Assembly (NCBI GenBank): GCA_900766045.1
Contig: CAAFTW010000008.1
Location: 30,035-94,034 of the forward strand
Reading direction: 5' to 3'
Length of the DNA: 64,000 nucleotides
From: Clostridia bacterium
GTDB taxonomy: Bacteria; Bacillota; Clostridia; Peptostreptococcales; Anaerovoracaceae
Shown here: positions 36,028 to 43,884 of the stretch, in pieces
Numbering within the stretch: the stretch's first letter is position 1
How the letters are laid out: every line of letters begins with the position of its first letter
Notes under the pieces: generated by a model
The model's input: the letters and a program-made list of their open reading frames with translations, nothing else
Databases searched by the model: none
Told to the model about the DNA's origin: nothing
Translations under genes and position numbers: made by a program

Positions 36028-37636
36028 GCGGGGAGAAGATGATGTACATCAGAACGACAATGGAAAGTCCCACGGTGCACCAGATTTTACCATGTTTCCA
36101 TGGAGTCAGGTCCATGACATGCGCATCCTTAATCCGGCGGTCTTCTGCTGCCGGTGCCAATCTGATGCAGAGTCCGTAAATTGCGCATTCCAGCAGGAAA
36201 AGTCCGAATACGACATACAGATAGTGGATGTGTCTGAAACACGGCAGAACGCGGCTGATGCCGTAAAGAACGATGTGAAGAGGAACGATGATCTTCGGTG
36301 CAATGGCAGGCGCTTTCTTCGTAAACAGTCCGAACAGAAGGGCAGTCAGAATCGGCATCGAGAAGAATCCCCAGCATTCATTGATGAAATTCAGAATTCC
36401 GGTGCTGAAGTACATAATGAACGGAGAAATCGCAATGGATGCGAATCCGACGATCGTTCCGAACATCTTTCCGGTGTGGACCATCTTCTTGTTGTCTGCA
36501 TCCGGATGGAACAGAGGATGATAAAAATCCAGGGTAAAAATCGTTGATGCAGAGTTCAGCACAGAATTGAAGGAGGACAAAATAGCACCCATCATGACCG
36601 CGGCAAGGAAGCCGATCAGCGGCTTCGGCACGACGGTCATCAGCAGTCTCGGGTAGGCCTGATCTGCAGAAACGCCGACGTGAACGTGATGGCCGACACC
36701 GAAGAGCTGGTAGGCGATAACTCCCGGAAGGACGATGACGAATACATCCAGGCATTTAAAGAATCCGGCCCAGATGGAGCCCTTCTGCGCTTCTGCCAGG
36801 TTCTTTGCACCGAGCGCGCGCTGAATGATGGACTGGTTTGCGCCCCAGTAGAACAGGTTGTTGACCAGCATGCCTGTAAAAAGCAGCGGCCATGGCACCT
36901 GCGGAGGAAGCGCGGACGGCTTTGCCCATGCATTCATCTTAGACGGGGTGGCGGTCAGCAGATGATGCACACCGGCAAAGAAACCGCCGCCATCCAGTTT
37001 ACCGAGAGCGAACATGGCCAGCACCGGAACCATAAATCCACCTATGATCAGGCCTGCGCCGTTAATGGTATCGGAGTAGGCAATCGCCTTCAGACCTCCG
37101 AAAACTGCGTAAGCCATTCCGATCAGTCCCGAAAGTATGCACATCAGAGCAATTGCCTGGAAGTAGGTGAGGTGAAGAACACCGGTTACATTAAACATGG
37201 ATACCAGTGCTACAGATCCAGAATAAAGAATGACCGGAAGCATTGTAAATACATATGCAATCAGAAACATGATAGCGAACATCCGCATGGTAAAATCATC
37301 ATAGCGGATTCGGAAGAATTCCGGCAGTGTTGTAATTCCGCCTTTCAGCATACGCGGAAGAAATCCAAAGGCCAGAATGGCCAGTGCTAATGCCGCGGTG
37401 GCTTCCCACGCCATCGCGCTCATGTTCCCTGCGTAGGACTGGCCGTTTGTTCCGACCAGCTGCTCCGCGGAGAGATTGGTCATCATCAGAGAACCGGCGA
37501 TCACGATTCCCGGAAGACTTCTTCCGGCGAGAAAATATCCTTCCTTAGTAGATAAATCATCATTTCTTGTCTTGTACCAGGATAATATGGCGACAAAGGC
37601 CGTAAATCCGATAAATTCTGTAAACATCAGCCACAA
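36011..37636 (-). CDS. Sodium:solute symporter (SSS family)
   Basis: Integral membrane Na+:solute symporter of the SGLT-like fold, 541 residues with about 13-14 helices. Typical features are EGYFLAGRSLPGIVIAGSLMMTNLSAEQLVG at the first helices, the sodium-site region VFGGLKAIAYSDTINGAGLIIGG, and ALGAKNLAEAQKG. The start is taken as TTG at 37636, 10 bases after GAAAGGGA; ATG at 37627 is an alternative. Longer in-frame starts (to 37834) would overlap the promoter and leader terminator and are rejected. Substrate unknown (sugar, or organic acid). Confidence 0.88.
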   Translation of the reverse strand: MWLMFTEFIGFTAFVAILSWYKTRNDDLSTKEGYFLAGRSLPGIVIAGSLMMTNLSAEQLVGTNGQSYAGNMSAMAWEATAALALAILAFGFLPRMLKGGITTLPEFFRIRYDDFTMRMFAIMFLIAYVFTMLPVILYSGSVALVSMFNVTGVLHLTYFQAIALMCILSGLIGMAYAVFGGLKAIAYSDTINGAGLIIGGFMVPVLAMFALGKLDGGGFFAGVHHLLTATPSKMNAWAKPSALPPQVPWPLLFTGMLVNNLFYWGANQSIIQRALGAKNLAEAQKGSIWAGFFKCLDVFVIVLPGVIAYQLFGVGHHVHVGVSADQAYPRLLMTVVPKPLIGFLAAVMMGAILSSFNSVLNSASTIFTLDFYHPLFHPDADNKKMVHTGKMFGTIVGFASIAISPFIMYFSTGILNFINECWGFFSMPILTALLFGLFTKKAPAIAPKIIVPLHIVLYGISRVLPCFRHIHYLYVVFGLFLLECAIYGLCIRLAPAAEDRRIKDAHVMDLTPWKHGKIWCTVGLSIVVLMYIIFSPLVLAR

Positions 37637-37719
37637 AACAACATCATCCCTTTCATAAAAATATACGGCCGTTTCCGGCCTTTCTCTAATCCTTGAATTT
37701 GTGTTCTGTTTCAAAGCAG

Positions 37720-37763
37720 AAAAAAGAGGCTGCATATCAGTCTCCGTTGAGCCCGATATGCAG
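37720..37763 (-). terminator. Leader terminator (attenuator) of the symporter gene
   Basis: On the minus strand CTGCATATC, a 16-base loop, GATATGCAG, then CCTCTTTTTT. It lies about 40-80 bases after the likely start of transcription and 84 bases before the gene. The position suggests conditional termination of the symporter mRNA; no known riboswitch was recognised. Confidence 0.65.
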
Positions 37764-37805
37764 TTATGCTGATGAAACAAGTTGAATATCGATATTCCAG
37801 AATCT

Positions 37806-37834
37806 ATTATATCACGCATACACATATAAATCAA
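37806..37834 (-). promoter_or_regulatory. Promoter of the SSS symporter gene
   Basis: Minus strand TTGATT (37834-37829), 17-base spacer, perfect TATAAT (37811-37806), giving a leader of about 160 bases. Confidence 0.7.
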
Positions 37835-37932
37835 TTTATTACCTTAACAATAAATACGATGCGCAATACGTAAAAATATATATTCAGCGAATTTGAATAC
37901 TGTGTTCTGCGACGGATTCGCCTTCAAACAGC

Positions 37933-37961
37933 TTGACATTTATTCAGAATCTTTGTAAACT
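37933..37961 (+). promoter_or_regulatory. Promoter of the TetR-family gene
   Basis: TTGACA (37933-37938), 17-base spacer, TAAACT (37956-37961), about 95 bases before the GTG start. It faces away from the symporter promoter, so the two genes are divergent. Confidence 0.6.
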
Positions 37962-38054
37962 AAAACCGTGATTAAAAAACATGCATATAACCCCTGATAG
38001 TATGACCATGATTCATAAACAAAGCATAGTCAGGCAGATAGTGGAGGAGAAAAC

Positions 38055-38741
38055 GTGGGAAGACCGCAGCTGGATGAAAAGACAAAAAGAAAAAATATCA
38101 AGAAGCTGATTAACTGTGCAAGAAATCTGATTGACGAGCACGGTATTCAGAATGTTACCATCCGTGCCATTGCTGACCGTGCCGATATGAACAGTGCTAC
38201 AATGTACAATTATTTTCATGACCTGGATGAACTGGTCACATATGCCTGTATCAGTTATTTTCAGGAGTACTGTGAGCGGCTGAATGCTGAAAACCGCTAT
38301 CTTTCTGAGAATGAACCGGAAGAGGTTTATCTGATGACCTGGGATCTCTTCTGTCAGTATTCCTTCAGACACCCGGAAGAGATGTATCAGCTCTTTTTCG
38401 GAAAATACAGTGGAGAGTTGAAAACGGTAATCAGAAAGTACTATCAGTGGTTTCCTGAGGAAACAGAAAATTTGACCCAGAATCTGCAGGAGATGATGGA
38501 AGACGCGGATATGTTTGAAAGAAATATCCGTGTTCTCCGTCCGATACTGCCGGAAGGGACCAGTGAAAAAGATCTGACAATCATGAATGAACTGACGGTC
38601 GCTTATCTTCAGATGCTGCTGCGAGAGCTCTCTGACAATGAGAAGGGGGATTATACTCCGGAAGGCCAGAGAAAACGTATGATGGAAGCCTGCGTTTTCC
38701 TTACCGAGAATATCACGGGTTCTCAGCATAGTAATCTATAA
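38055..38741 (+). CDS. TetR-family transcriptional regulator
   Basis: A 228-residue regulator. The N-terminal TetR helix-turn-helix is INCARNLIDEHGIQNVTIRAIADRADMNSATMYNYFHDLDELV (about residues 20-62), and the C-terminal ligand domain is unassigned. Start GTG at 38055 behind GGAGGAG. It lies divergently to the SSS symporter and upstream of the betaine reductase island. Either may be its target; neither is shown by the sequence. Confidence 0.88.
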   Translation: MGRPQLDEKTKRKNIKKLINCARNLIDEHGIQNVTIRAIADRADMNSATMYNYFHDLDELVTYACISYFQEYCERLNAENRYLSENEPEEVYLMTWDLFCQYSFRHPEEMYQLFFGKYSGELKTVIRKYYQWFPEETENLTQNLQEMMEDADMFERNIRVLRPILPEGTSEKDLTIMNELTVAYLQMLLRELSDNEKGDYTPEGQRKRMMEACVFLTENITGSQHSNL

Positions 38742-38783
38742 AGAGAAATTCGACAGAATATGAACATCGATTCTGTTCATAAG

Positions 38784-38819
38784 GAGCCTGATGTCCGGAA
38801 GGGCACGGGCTCTTTTTTT
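38784..38819 (+). terminator. Intrinsic terminator after the TetR gene
   Basis: GAGCC..TGTCC-GGAA-GGGCA..GGCTC followed by TTTTTTT. Confidence 0.75.
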
Positions 38820-39022
38820 GTGTCCGAACGGGCAGCCGGATATTCCGCTGGTTTATCACTATCCGGTGGTATTGGTCCGAAGTGGACGGCTTGTTTCTGA
38901 AAGTCTGTTCATTCGAGTTATAAATTGATTCTAGAAAATCTTACTCAAATGAAACATGTTTTTGTATATCCAATGAAAATATTATCCAGGATACCGGAAC
39001 ATAATTGATGATAAAAATAATA

Positions 39023-39137
39023 TTGATAATATCAATTAAAAATCTTGATTATCATAAAGATATATATTATAATCAGGATTGTTAAAAGGTTGATTATAGA
39101 TAGAAAAAATAGATAGAAATTTGTGAGCTTTATCACA
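39023..39137 (+). promoter_or_regulatory. Promoter and operator region of the betaine reductase operon
   Basis: TTGATT (39045-39050), 17-base spacer, TATAAT (39068-39073). Just upstream is a palindrome TTGATA-A-TATCAA (39023-39035). Downstream, inside the leader, is TGTGA-N6-TCACA (39122-39137), a perfect match to the CRP-type consensus, so a CRP/FNR-family regulator may act here. The whole 38820-39294 stretch is AT-rich and has no gene. Confidence 0.5.
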
Positions 39138-39294
39138 TACAGATAATATGTGGGAAATACTGCAGTCTGATATAAGGATAATCTGCAAAATCATGAACGT
39201 TTATAAAAATAAGTTGGAATACTCTCGCATGCGAAAATAAATATAAGTAAAAGAAACCCCAAAGTGTATCCGAATGAGGAGAAAGGAGACTGTC

Positions 39295-40626
39295 GTGAAA
39301 CTGACAATTAACAACTTCCCGGTGAAGGAAGTCCTGCTGGGTTCTGAAAATTCATTTAATGACGGGACATTAACCATTGACAAGCAGGGAGCAATTGATT
39401 ATCTGAAGGATCTGGATGAACATCTGACGGATGTGGATCTGGTTATCGCGCATCCGGGCGATGACACGAGAATCGTTCCTGTAGTAGAAACGATCGAGCC
39501 GAGAATCAGAAAAGACGGAAGAACCCTGTTCCCGGGAGTAACCGATGATGCTGCCCCTGCAGGTGATGGTGAGCTGAACGCGCTGAAGGGATGCTGTGTA
39601 ACCGTTGTTGCGAAGGAATACGGCTCTTTCGGTGACGGTGTGATTGATATGGGCGGCGAAGGCGCAAAGCATACATACTGGTCTAAACTGATCAATATCT
39701 GCCTGGTTGCTGATACAGATGAAGAGTTTGAGCGTCATGAGCAGCAGAAGTGCAATCATGCACTCCGCTGGGCAGGACATCGTCTCGCAGAATATATCGG
39801 AAAGACAATTAAAGATCTGGGTGCAGATGATGCTGACAATACAGAGGAATACGCATTCGATCCGATTACGAAAAGAAAAGACAATGGCCTTCCGAACGTT
39901 GTTCTGGTACTTCAGCCGCAGTCACAGATGGAGGCGCTGGGATATAACGACCTCTGGTACGGCTGGGATCTGAATAAATTCCTTCCGACCTATGTCAGCC
40001 CGACAGAGGTTATGGACGGAGCTCTGATTTCCGGATCATTCATGCCTGCTTCCTCCAAGTGGTCGACCTATGAGATGCAGAACTTCCCGACAATTAAGGA
40101 ATTGTTCGCTGAGGATGGTAAGAGCTTCAATTTCATCGGTGTCATTCTGTCGATGCTGAATGTAGCACTGGACCAGAAGCAGCGTGCGGCGATTATGGTT
40201 GCAAATATGGCTCTGAATCTCGGTGCAGATTATGCAATGGTTACTGAAGAGGGATATGGAAATCCGGATGCAGATTATGTCGGCTGCCAGGTAGCACTGG
40301 AGGACGCAGGCATTCCTTGTGTAGGAATTTCCAATGAGTGCACAGGCCGTGACGGATTCTCGCAGCCGCTGGTAACTCTGGATTCAAAGATGACAGCGCT
40401 TGTTTCTACAGGAAATGTATCAGAACTGAGCGAACTCCCTGCATGCAGCACAGTGATCGGCAGTCTTGAGGCAATGAACAGAGACGGAATGTCTGGAAGC
40501 TGGGGCTATGATGAAAAGCTCGGAAAATCTGCAAGAGACGACGGTTCCATCATTATGGAGGATAACAACTGGTTCTGCGGAGATCATATTTCCGGACTGT
40601 CTGTAAAGACAATGGCTGAATTTTAA
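39295..40626 (+). CDS. grdI: Reductase component B, GrdE/GrdG/GrdI-type subunit, probably betaine-specific
   Basis: Substrate-binding subunit of protein B of the glycine/sarcosine/betaine reductase (Stickland) system, which forms a Se-carboxymethyl adduct on selenoprotein A. 443 residues; GTG at 39295 lies 5 bases after GAAAGGAGA. The family region DGALISGSF...STYEMQN is present, but the Asn-Cys pair at which glycine-specific GrdE is cleaved to make a pyruvoyl group is Ser-Phe here (248-249). Betaine has no free amine and needs no Schiff base, so an uncleaved subunit fits betaine reductase. The BCCT transporter two genes on agrees. Sarcosine (grdG) is the alternative. Confidence 0.75.
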   Translation: MKLTINNFPVKEVLLGSENSFNDGTLTIDKQGAIDYLKDLDEHLTDVDLVIAHPGDDTRIVPVVETIEPRIRKDGRTLFPGVTDDAAPAGDGELNALKGCCVTVVAKEYGSFGDGVIDMGGEGAKHTYWSKLINICLVADTDEEFERHEQQKCNHALRWAGHRLAEYIGKTIKDLGADDADNTEEYAFDPITKRKDNGLPNVVLVLQPQSQMEALGYNDLWYGWDLNKFLPTYVSPTEVMDGALISGSFMPASSKWSTYEMQNFPTIKELFAEDGKSFNFIGVILSMLNVALDQKQRAAIMVANMALNLGADYAMVTEEGYGNPDADYVGCQVALEDAGIPCVGISNECTGRDGFSQPLVTLDSKMTALVSTGNVSELSELPACSTVIGSLEAMNRDGMSGSWGYDEKLGKSARDDGSIIMEDNNWFCGDHISGLSVKTMAEF

Positions 40627-40641
40627 CAGGGGAGGAGAACA

Positions 40642-41961
40642 ATGAAAAAGGTAATTTGCTACGTCAATCAGTTCTTTGCCGGAATTGGCGGTGAGGACAA
40701 GGCAGACCAGACTCCTTATATCGTAGAGGGAACAGTCGGTCCGACGGCGGAAATCAATAAAAAACTCGAAGATGCTGAAGTTACTCATACACTGGTATGC
40801 GGAGACAACTATATGGGTTCGCATACAGACGACGCGATCAGTCAGCTGCTTGGAATGCTGGAAGATAAAGAATTTGACTTCTTTATCGCAGGGCCGGCTT
40901 TTCGTGCAGGACGTTACGGAGTTGCCTGCGGAAATATCTGCCGCGCTGTAGAGAAGCATTTCCATGTACCGGCGGTTACATCCATGAATGAGGAAAACCC
41001 TGGCGTTGAAATGTTTAAGCATGATGTAATCATTTTTGAGGGCGGCGCAGGCGCTGTAAAAATGAGAAAAGACCTGAAGGTCATGCTGAAGTTTGTGAAT
41101 AAGATGCTTGCAGGCGGAACGAACGAGGGTGCAGCTGCAGAAGGCTACTTCCCGAGAGGATGCCGTCATGAAAAGTTCCTGGAAGATAAGCGTGAGAATA
41201 CTGCTGCATACAGAGGCGTGCAGATGCTCATTAAAAAGATTAACGGTGAGCCATATCAGACAGAACTCGTGATTCCTCCTAAGGATGAGGTTCCGATCGC
41301 TCCACCGATTCAGGATCTGTCCAAGGCCAATATCGCCCTGGTAACAACGGGTGGTATCGTTCCGGTTGACAACCCTGACCGTATTCAGTCTGCATCCGCA
41401 ACCAGATGGGGAAGATATGACATCAGTAAGGATGACCGTCTGAAAGCAGGCGTATATAAGACTATCCACGCAGGATTTGACCCGGCAGCTGCAAATGCAG
41501 ACCCGAACGTCATCGTTCCGCTGGACGCTATGCGTGAATATGAAAAAGAAGGAAAGATCGGAAAACTTCATCCTTATTTCTACTCAACAGTAGGAACCGG
41601 TACAACAGAGGCAGAAGCTTCCAGAATGGCGAAGGAGATTATTCCTAAGCTTCAGGAGGATCATGTGGACGGCATTATCCTCACCTCCACCTGAGGAACC
41701 TGTACGCGTTGCGGTGCAACGATGGTAAAAGAATTTGAGCGTGCGGGATATCCGATCGTTCATATGTGCAACCTGATTCCGGTTTCTATGACTGTTGGTG
41801 CCAATAAGATCGTTCCGACAATCTCCATTCCATATCCGCTGGGCGATCCGAACACACCGCCTGAAGAGCAGATGAAGCTCAGAATGCACAGAGTTGGTGT
41901 GGCTCTTGATGCCTTGACAGCTGATGTAAAGGAACAGACAGTATTCAAGGTTCGTTATTAA
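40642..41961 (+). CDS. grdH: Reductase component B selenoprotein (GrdH/GrdF/GrdB type), TGA read as selenocysteine
   Basis: Selenocysteine-containing subunit of protein B. The frame runs 439 residues if the TGA at 41692-41694 is read as selenocysteine, residue 351. Context is TST-U-GTCTRCGAT, giving the UxxCxxC redox motif of this family. Reading continues in the same frame with conserved family sequence (MVKEFERAGYPIVHMCNLIP) to TAA at 41961. Without recoding, the protein would lose the last 88 residues and all catalytic residues. A hairpin directly after the TGA is a SECIS candidate. It follows grdI by 15 bases. Named grdH because betaine is the likely substrate. Selenocysteine genes selABC are not in the window. 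Confidence 0.9.
41702..41727 (+). promoter_or_regulatory. SECIS-like hairpin for selenocysteine insertion
   Basis: Seven bases after the TGA begins a stem whose core is CGTTGC (41707-41712), a GGT loop, GCAACG (41716-41721), with outer TAC/GTA pairs. A short stem with G and U in the apical loop soon after the UGA is what bacterial SelB recognises. Confidence 0.7.
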
Positions 41962-41976
41962 TTATGGAGGTGTGAG

Positions 41977-43521
41977 ATGAAAGAAAAAAGAAATCACACC
42001 GTCCTGATCTGGTCACTGCTGCTTTCCGCAGCAGTGGCCGGTTGGGCAATCCTGTTTGCGAAAAATTTCGGCGTTTTTTCCAACGCGATATTTTCCTTCC
42101 TGACGACAGATTTTGCCTGGCTGTATATGCTGGTGGTACTGCTTTTCGTATTCTTCGTTGTTGCTATTGCGTTTAGTAAATTCGGAAAAATCAAACTTGG
42201 CAGTGATGATTCAAAACCTGAATACAGTACCGTTTCCTGGTTTGCCATGCTGTTTGGATGCGGCATGGGCGTAGGTCTGGTCTTCTATGGCGTGGCAGAA
42301 CCGATGTCACATTTTGTCAACCCTCCTGCAGGTTATGGCATAAAGGCAGGAACGGATGCTGCGGCACAGTTTGCGATGAAATCAGCGTTCATGCACTGGG
42401 GTATTGAGCCCTGGGCTGTATATTCTGTAATCGGACTGGCTCTGGCCTACTTTATGTTCAGAAAAAAGAAGCAGGGTATGGTCTCCACGACACTGGATCC
42501 GCTTCTCGGAGAAAACGGGCACATGGGGCTGCGCCGGGTAATCGATGTCCTGGCCGTATTTGCAACCCTCGCCGGTGTTGTTACTTCACTGGGCCTGGGA
42601 ACTCTTCAGATTAACAGCGGACTGAATTTCCTTTTCCATGTTCCAGACGGACTGGGGACGCAGATTGTGATTATCGTAATCATTACTGCGATCGTTGTCT
42701 GGTCTGCTGTTTCTGGAATTGATAAAGGAATCAAGCTGATATCCGATGCGAATCTTTATATCGCTCTGGGAATCATGGCGCTTGCTTTCATCGTCGGACC
42801 GAAGGTAGAGATACTAAATAATTTCACCAATGCCCTCGGCCAGTATCTGAATTACTTCATTACAGACAGCCTTCATATAAATCCATACGGAGACAACAGC
42901 TGGCTGGCATCCTGGAGAATTTACTACTGGGCATGGTTTATCGCATGGGGTCCGTTCGTCGGTGTATTCATTGCCAGAATTTCTAAGGGCAGAACCATTC
43001 GTGAGTTTATCATGGGTGTTGTTCTGGCTCCATCCCTTGCCTCCCTGGTCTGGTTCAGTATCTTCGGATCACTGGGACTGAATCTGGGAATGAAGGGTCA
43101 GCTTACCATGGCTGAGATGAAAGCCATTGCTGCAAAGCCGGAAACCGGACTCTTCGTTGTCCTGAATAAATACCCGCTGGGATTCATGATGTCGCTGGTT
43201 GCGATCGTGCTGCTGTGCACCTTTTTCATCACATCAGCAAATTCAGGAACCTTCGTTCTGTCTATGCTGACATCTGACGGCGACCTGAACCCTCCGAACA
43301 ACAGAAAGATGCTGTGGGGAGTTCTTCAGGCAGTAACTGCTGTCGGACTTCTGATGGCAGGCGGACTGAAGCCGCTTCAGACGATTTCCATAGCGGCGGC
43401 ATTCCCGTTCATCTTTATTATGATTACAATCTGTATCGCGCTGGTGAAGTCCCTTCAGACGGATCCGTTTGCGGTGCCTGAAGCTGCGAAGGAGAGCGCG
43501 CAGACTCAGGTGGAAGATTAG
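41977..43521 (+). CDS. BCCT-family betaine/carnitine/choline transporter
   Basis: Secondary transporter, 514 residues with 12 helices. Signature segments are FGCGMGVGLVFYGVAEPMSHF (Na+/substrate site region) and YYWAWFIAWGPFVGVFIARISKGRTIREF, the BCCT motif. Its aromatic box has three Trp and one Phe where BetP has four Trp. ATG behind GGAGGTG. It is 15 bases after grdH, so uptake of a quaternary amine is cotranscribed with the reductase: strong contextual evidence that betaine is the substrate. The short polar C-terminus lacks the long osmosensing tail of BetP, fitting a catabolic rather than osmoprotective role. Confidence 0.9.
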   Translation: MKEKRNHTVLIWSLLLSAAVAGWAILFAKNFGVFSNAIFSFLTTDFAWLYMLVVLLFVFFVVAIAFSKFGKIKLGSDDSKPEYSTVSWFAMLFGCGMGVGLVFYGVAEPMSHFVNPPAGYGIKAGTDAAAQFAMKSAFMHWGIEPWAVYSVIGLALAYFMFRKKKQGMVSTTLDPLLGENGHMGLRRVIDVLAVFATLAGVVTSLGLGTLQINSGLNFLFHVPDGLGTQIVIIVIITAIVVWSAVSGIDKGIKLISDANLYIALGIMALAFIVGPKVEILNNFTNALGQYLNYFITDSLHINPYGDNSWLASWRIYYWAWFIAWGPFVGVFIARISKGRTIREFIMGVVLAPSLASLVWFSIFGSLGLNLGMKGQLTMAEMKAIAAKPETGLFVVLNKYPLGFMMSLVAIVLLCTFFITSANSGTFVLSMLTSDGDLNPPNNRKMLWGVLQAVTAVGLLMAGGLKPLQTISIAAAFPFIFIMITICIALVKSLQTDPFAVPEAAKESAQTQVED

Positions 43522-43701
43522 TAAATATCTATTATGCAATACGGATTGGCAGGCGTTTTTATTCCCGATGTGTGAAAAAAATAACGTTAATCTCTTGGCA
43601 GGGTTTTCTTTGTCAGAAACAAGAAATCAGCCTGAAATTGCGTAAAATAAACAAGATTTCTAATTTATATTAGTTATAGTTATAAGCTTGTCAATTCGCG
43701 G

Positions 43702-43730
43702 TTGCTAATAGAATTAATTTATTGTATATT
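43702..43730 (+). promoter_or_regulatory. Promoter of grdCD
   Basis: TTGCTA (43702-43707), 17-base spacer, TATATT (43725-43730), in the 363-base gap between the BCCT gene and grdC. Confidence 0.55.
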
Positions 43731-43742
43731 TAGAAATATGAA

Positions 43743-43875
43743 GGAGAGTCGGACATGTGCTGTAAATCCGGCTCTTCTGTGTGCTATGAATTTACGGAAG
43801 CGGGTTCTCTGCTGCCGTTTCCGTGCATTTACATTTAGTGATTGAAATTGCAGAATATTTACTTTCTGCAGAGGA
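43743..43875 (+). promoter_or_regulatory. Structured leader of grdCD: three hairpins
   Basis: GGAGAG.CGGA/TCCG.CTCTTC (43743-43781), ACGGAAGCGG/CCGTTTCCGT (about 43795-43826) and TGCAGAA/TTCTGCA (about 43851-43872). The last arm abuts the GAGGAGG ribosome site. This is more structure than expected by chance; it does not match the glycine riboswitch consensus that I know. Confidence 0.4.
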
Positions 43876-43884
43876 GGATAATCA

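Noticed and set aside
37637..37834. N-terminal extension of the SSS symporter to an ATG at 37834
   Set aside because: It would cover the TATAAT promoter and the leader terminator, and the extra 66 residues are not symporter-like.
41692..41694. Apparent premature stop making grdH a pseudogene with a separate small gene at 41722-41961
   Set aside because: The downstream codons continue the same frame with conserved family sequence and the TGA sits at the known selenocysteine position, with a hairpin right after it.
43737..43884. Glycine riboswitch before grdC
   Set aside because: The leader has hairpins but not the paired aptamer motifs of glycine riboswitches.
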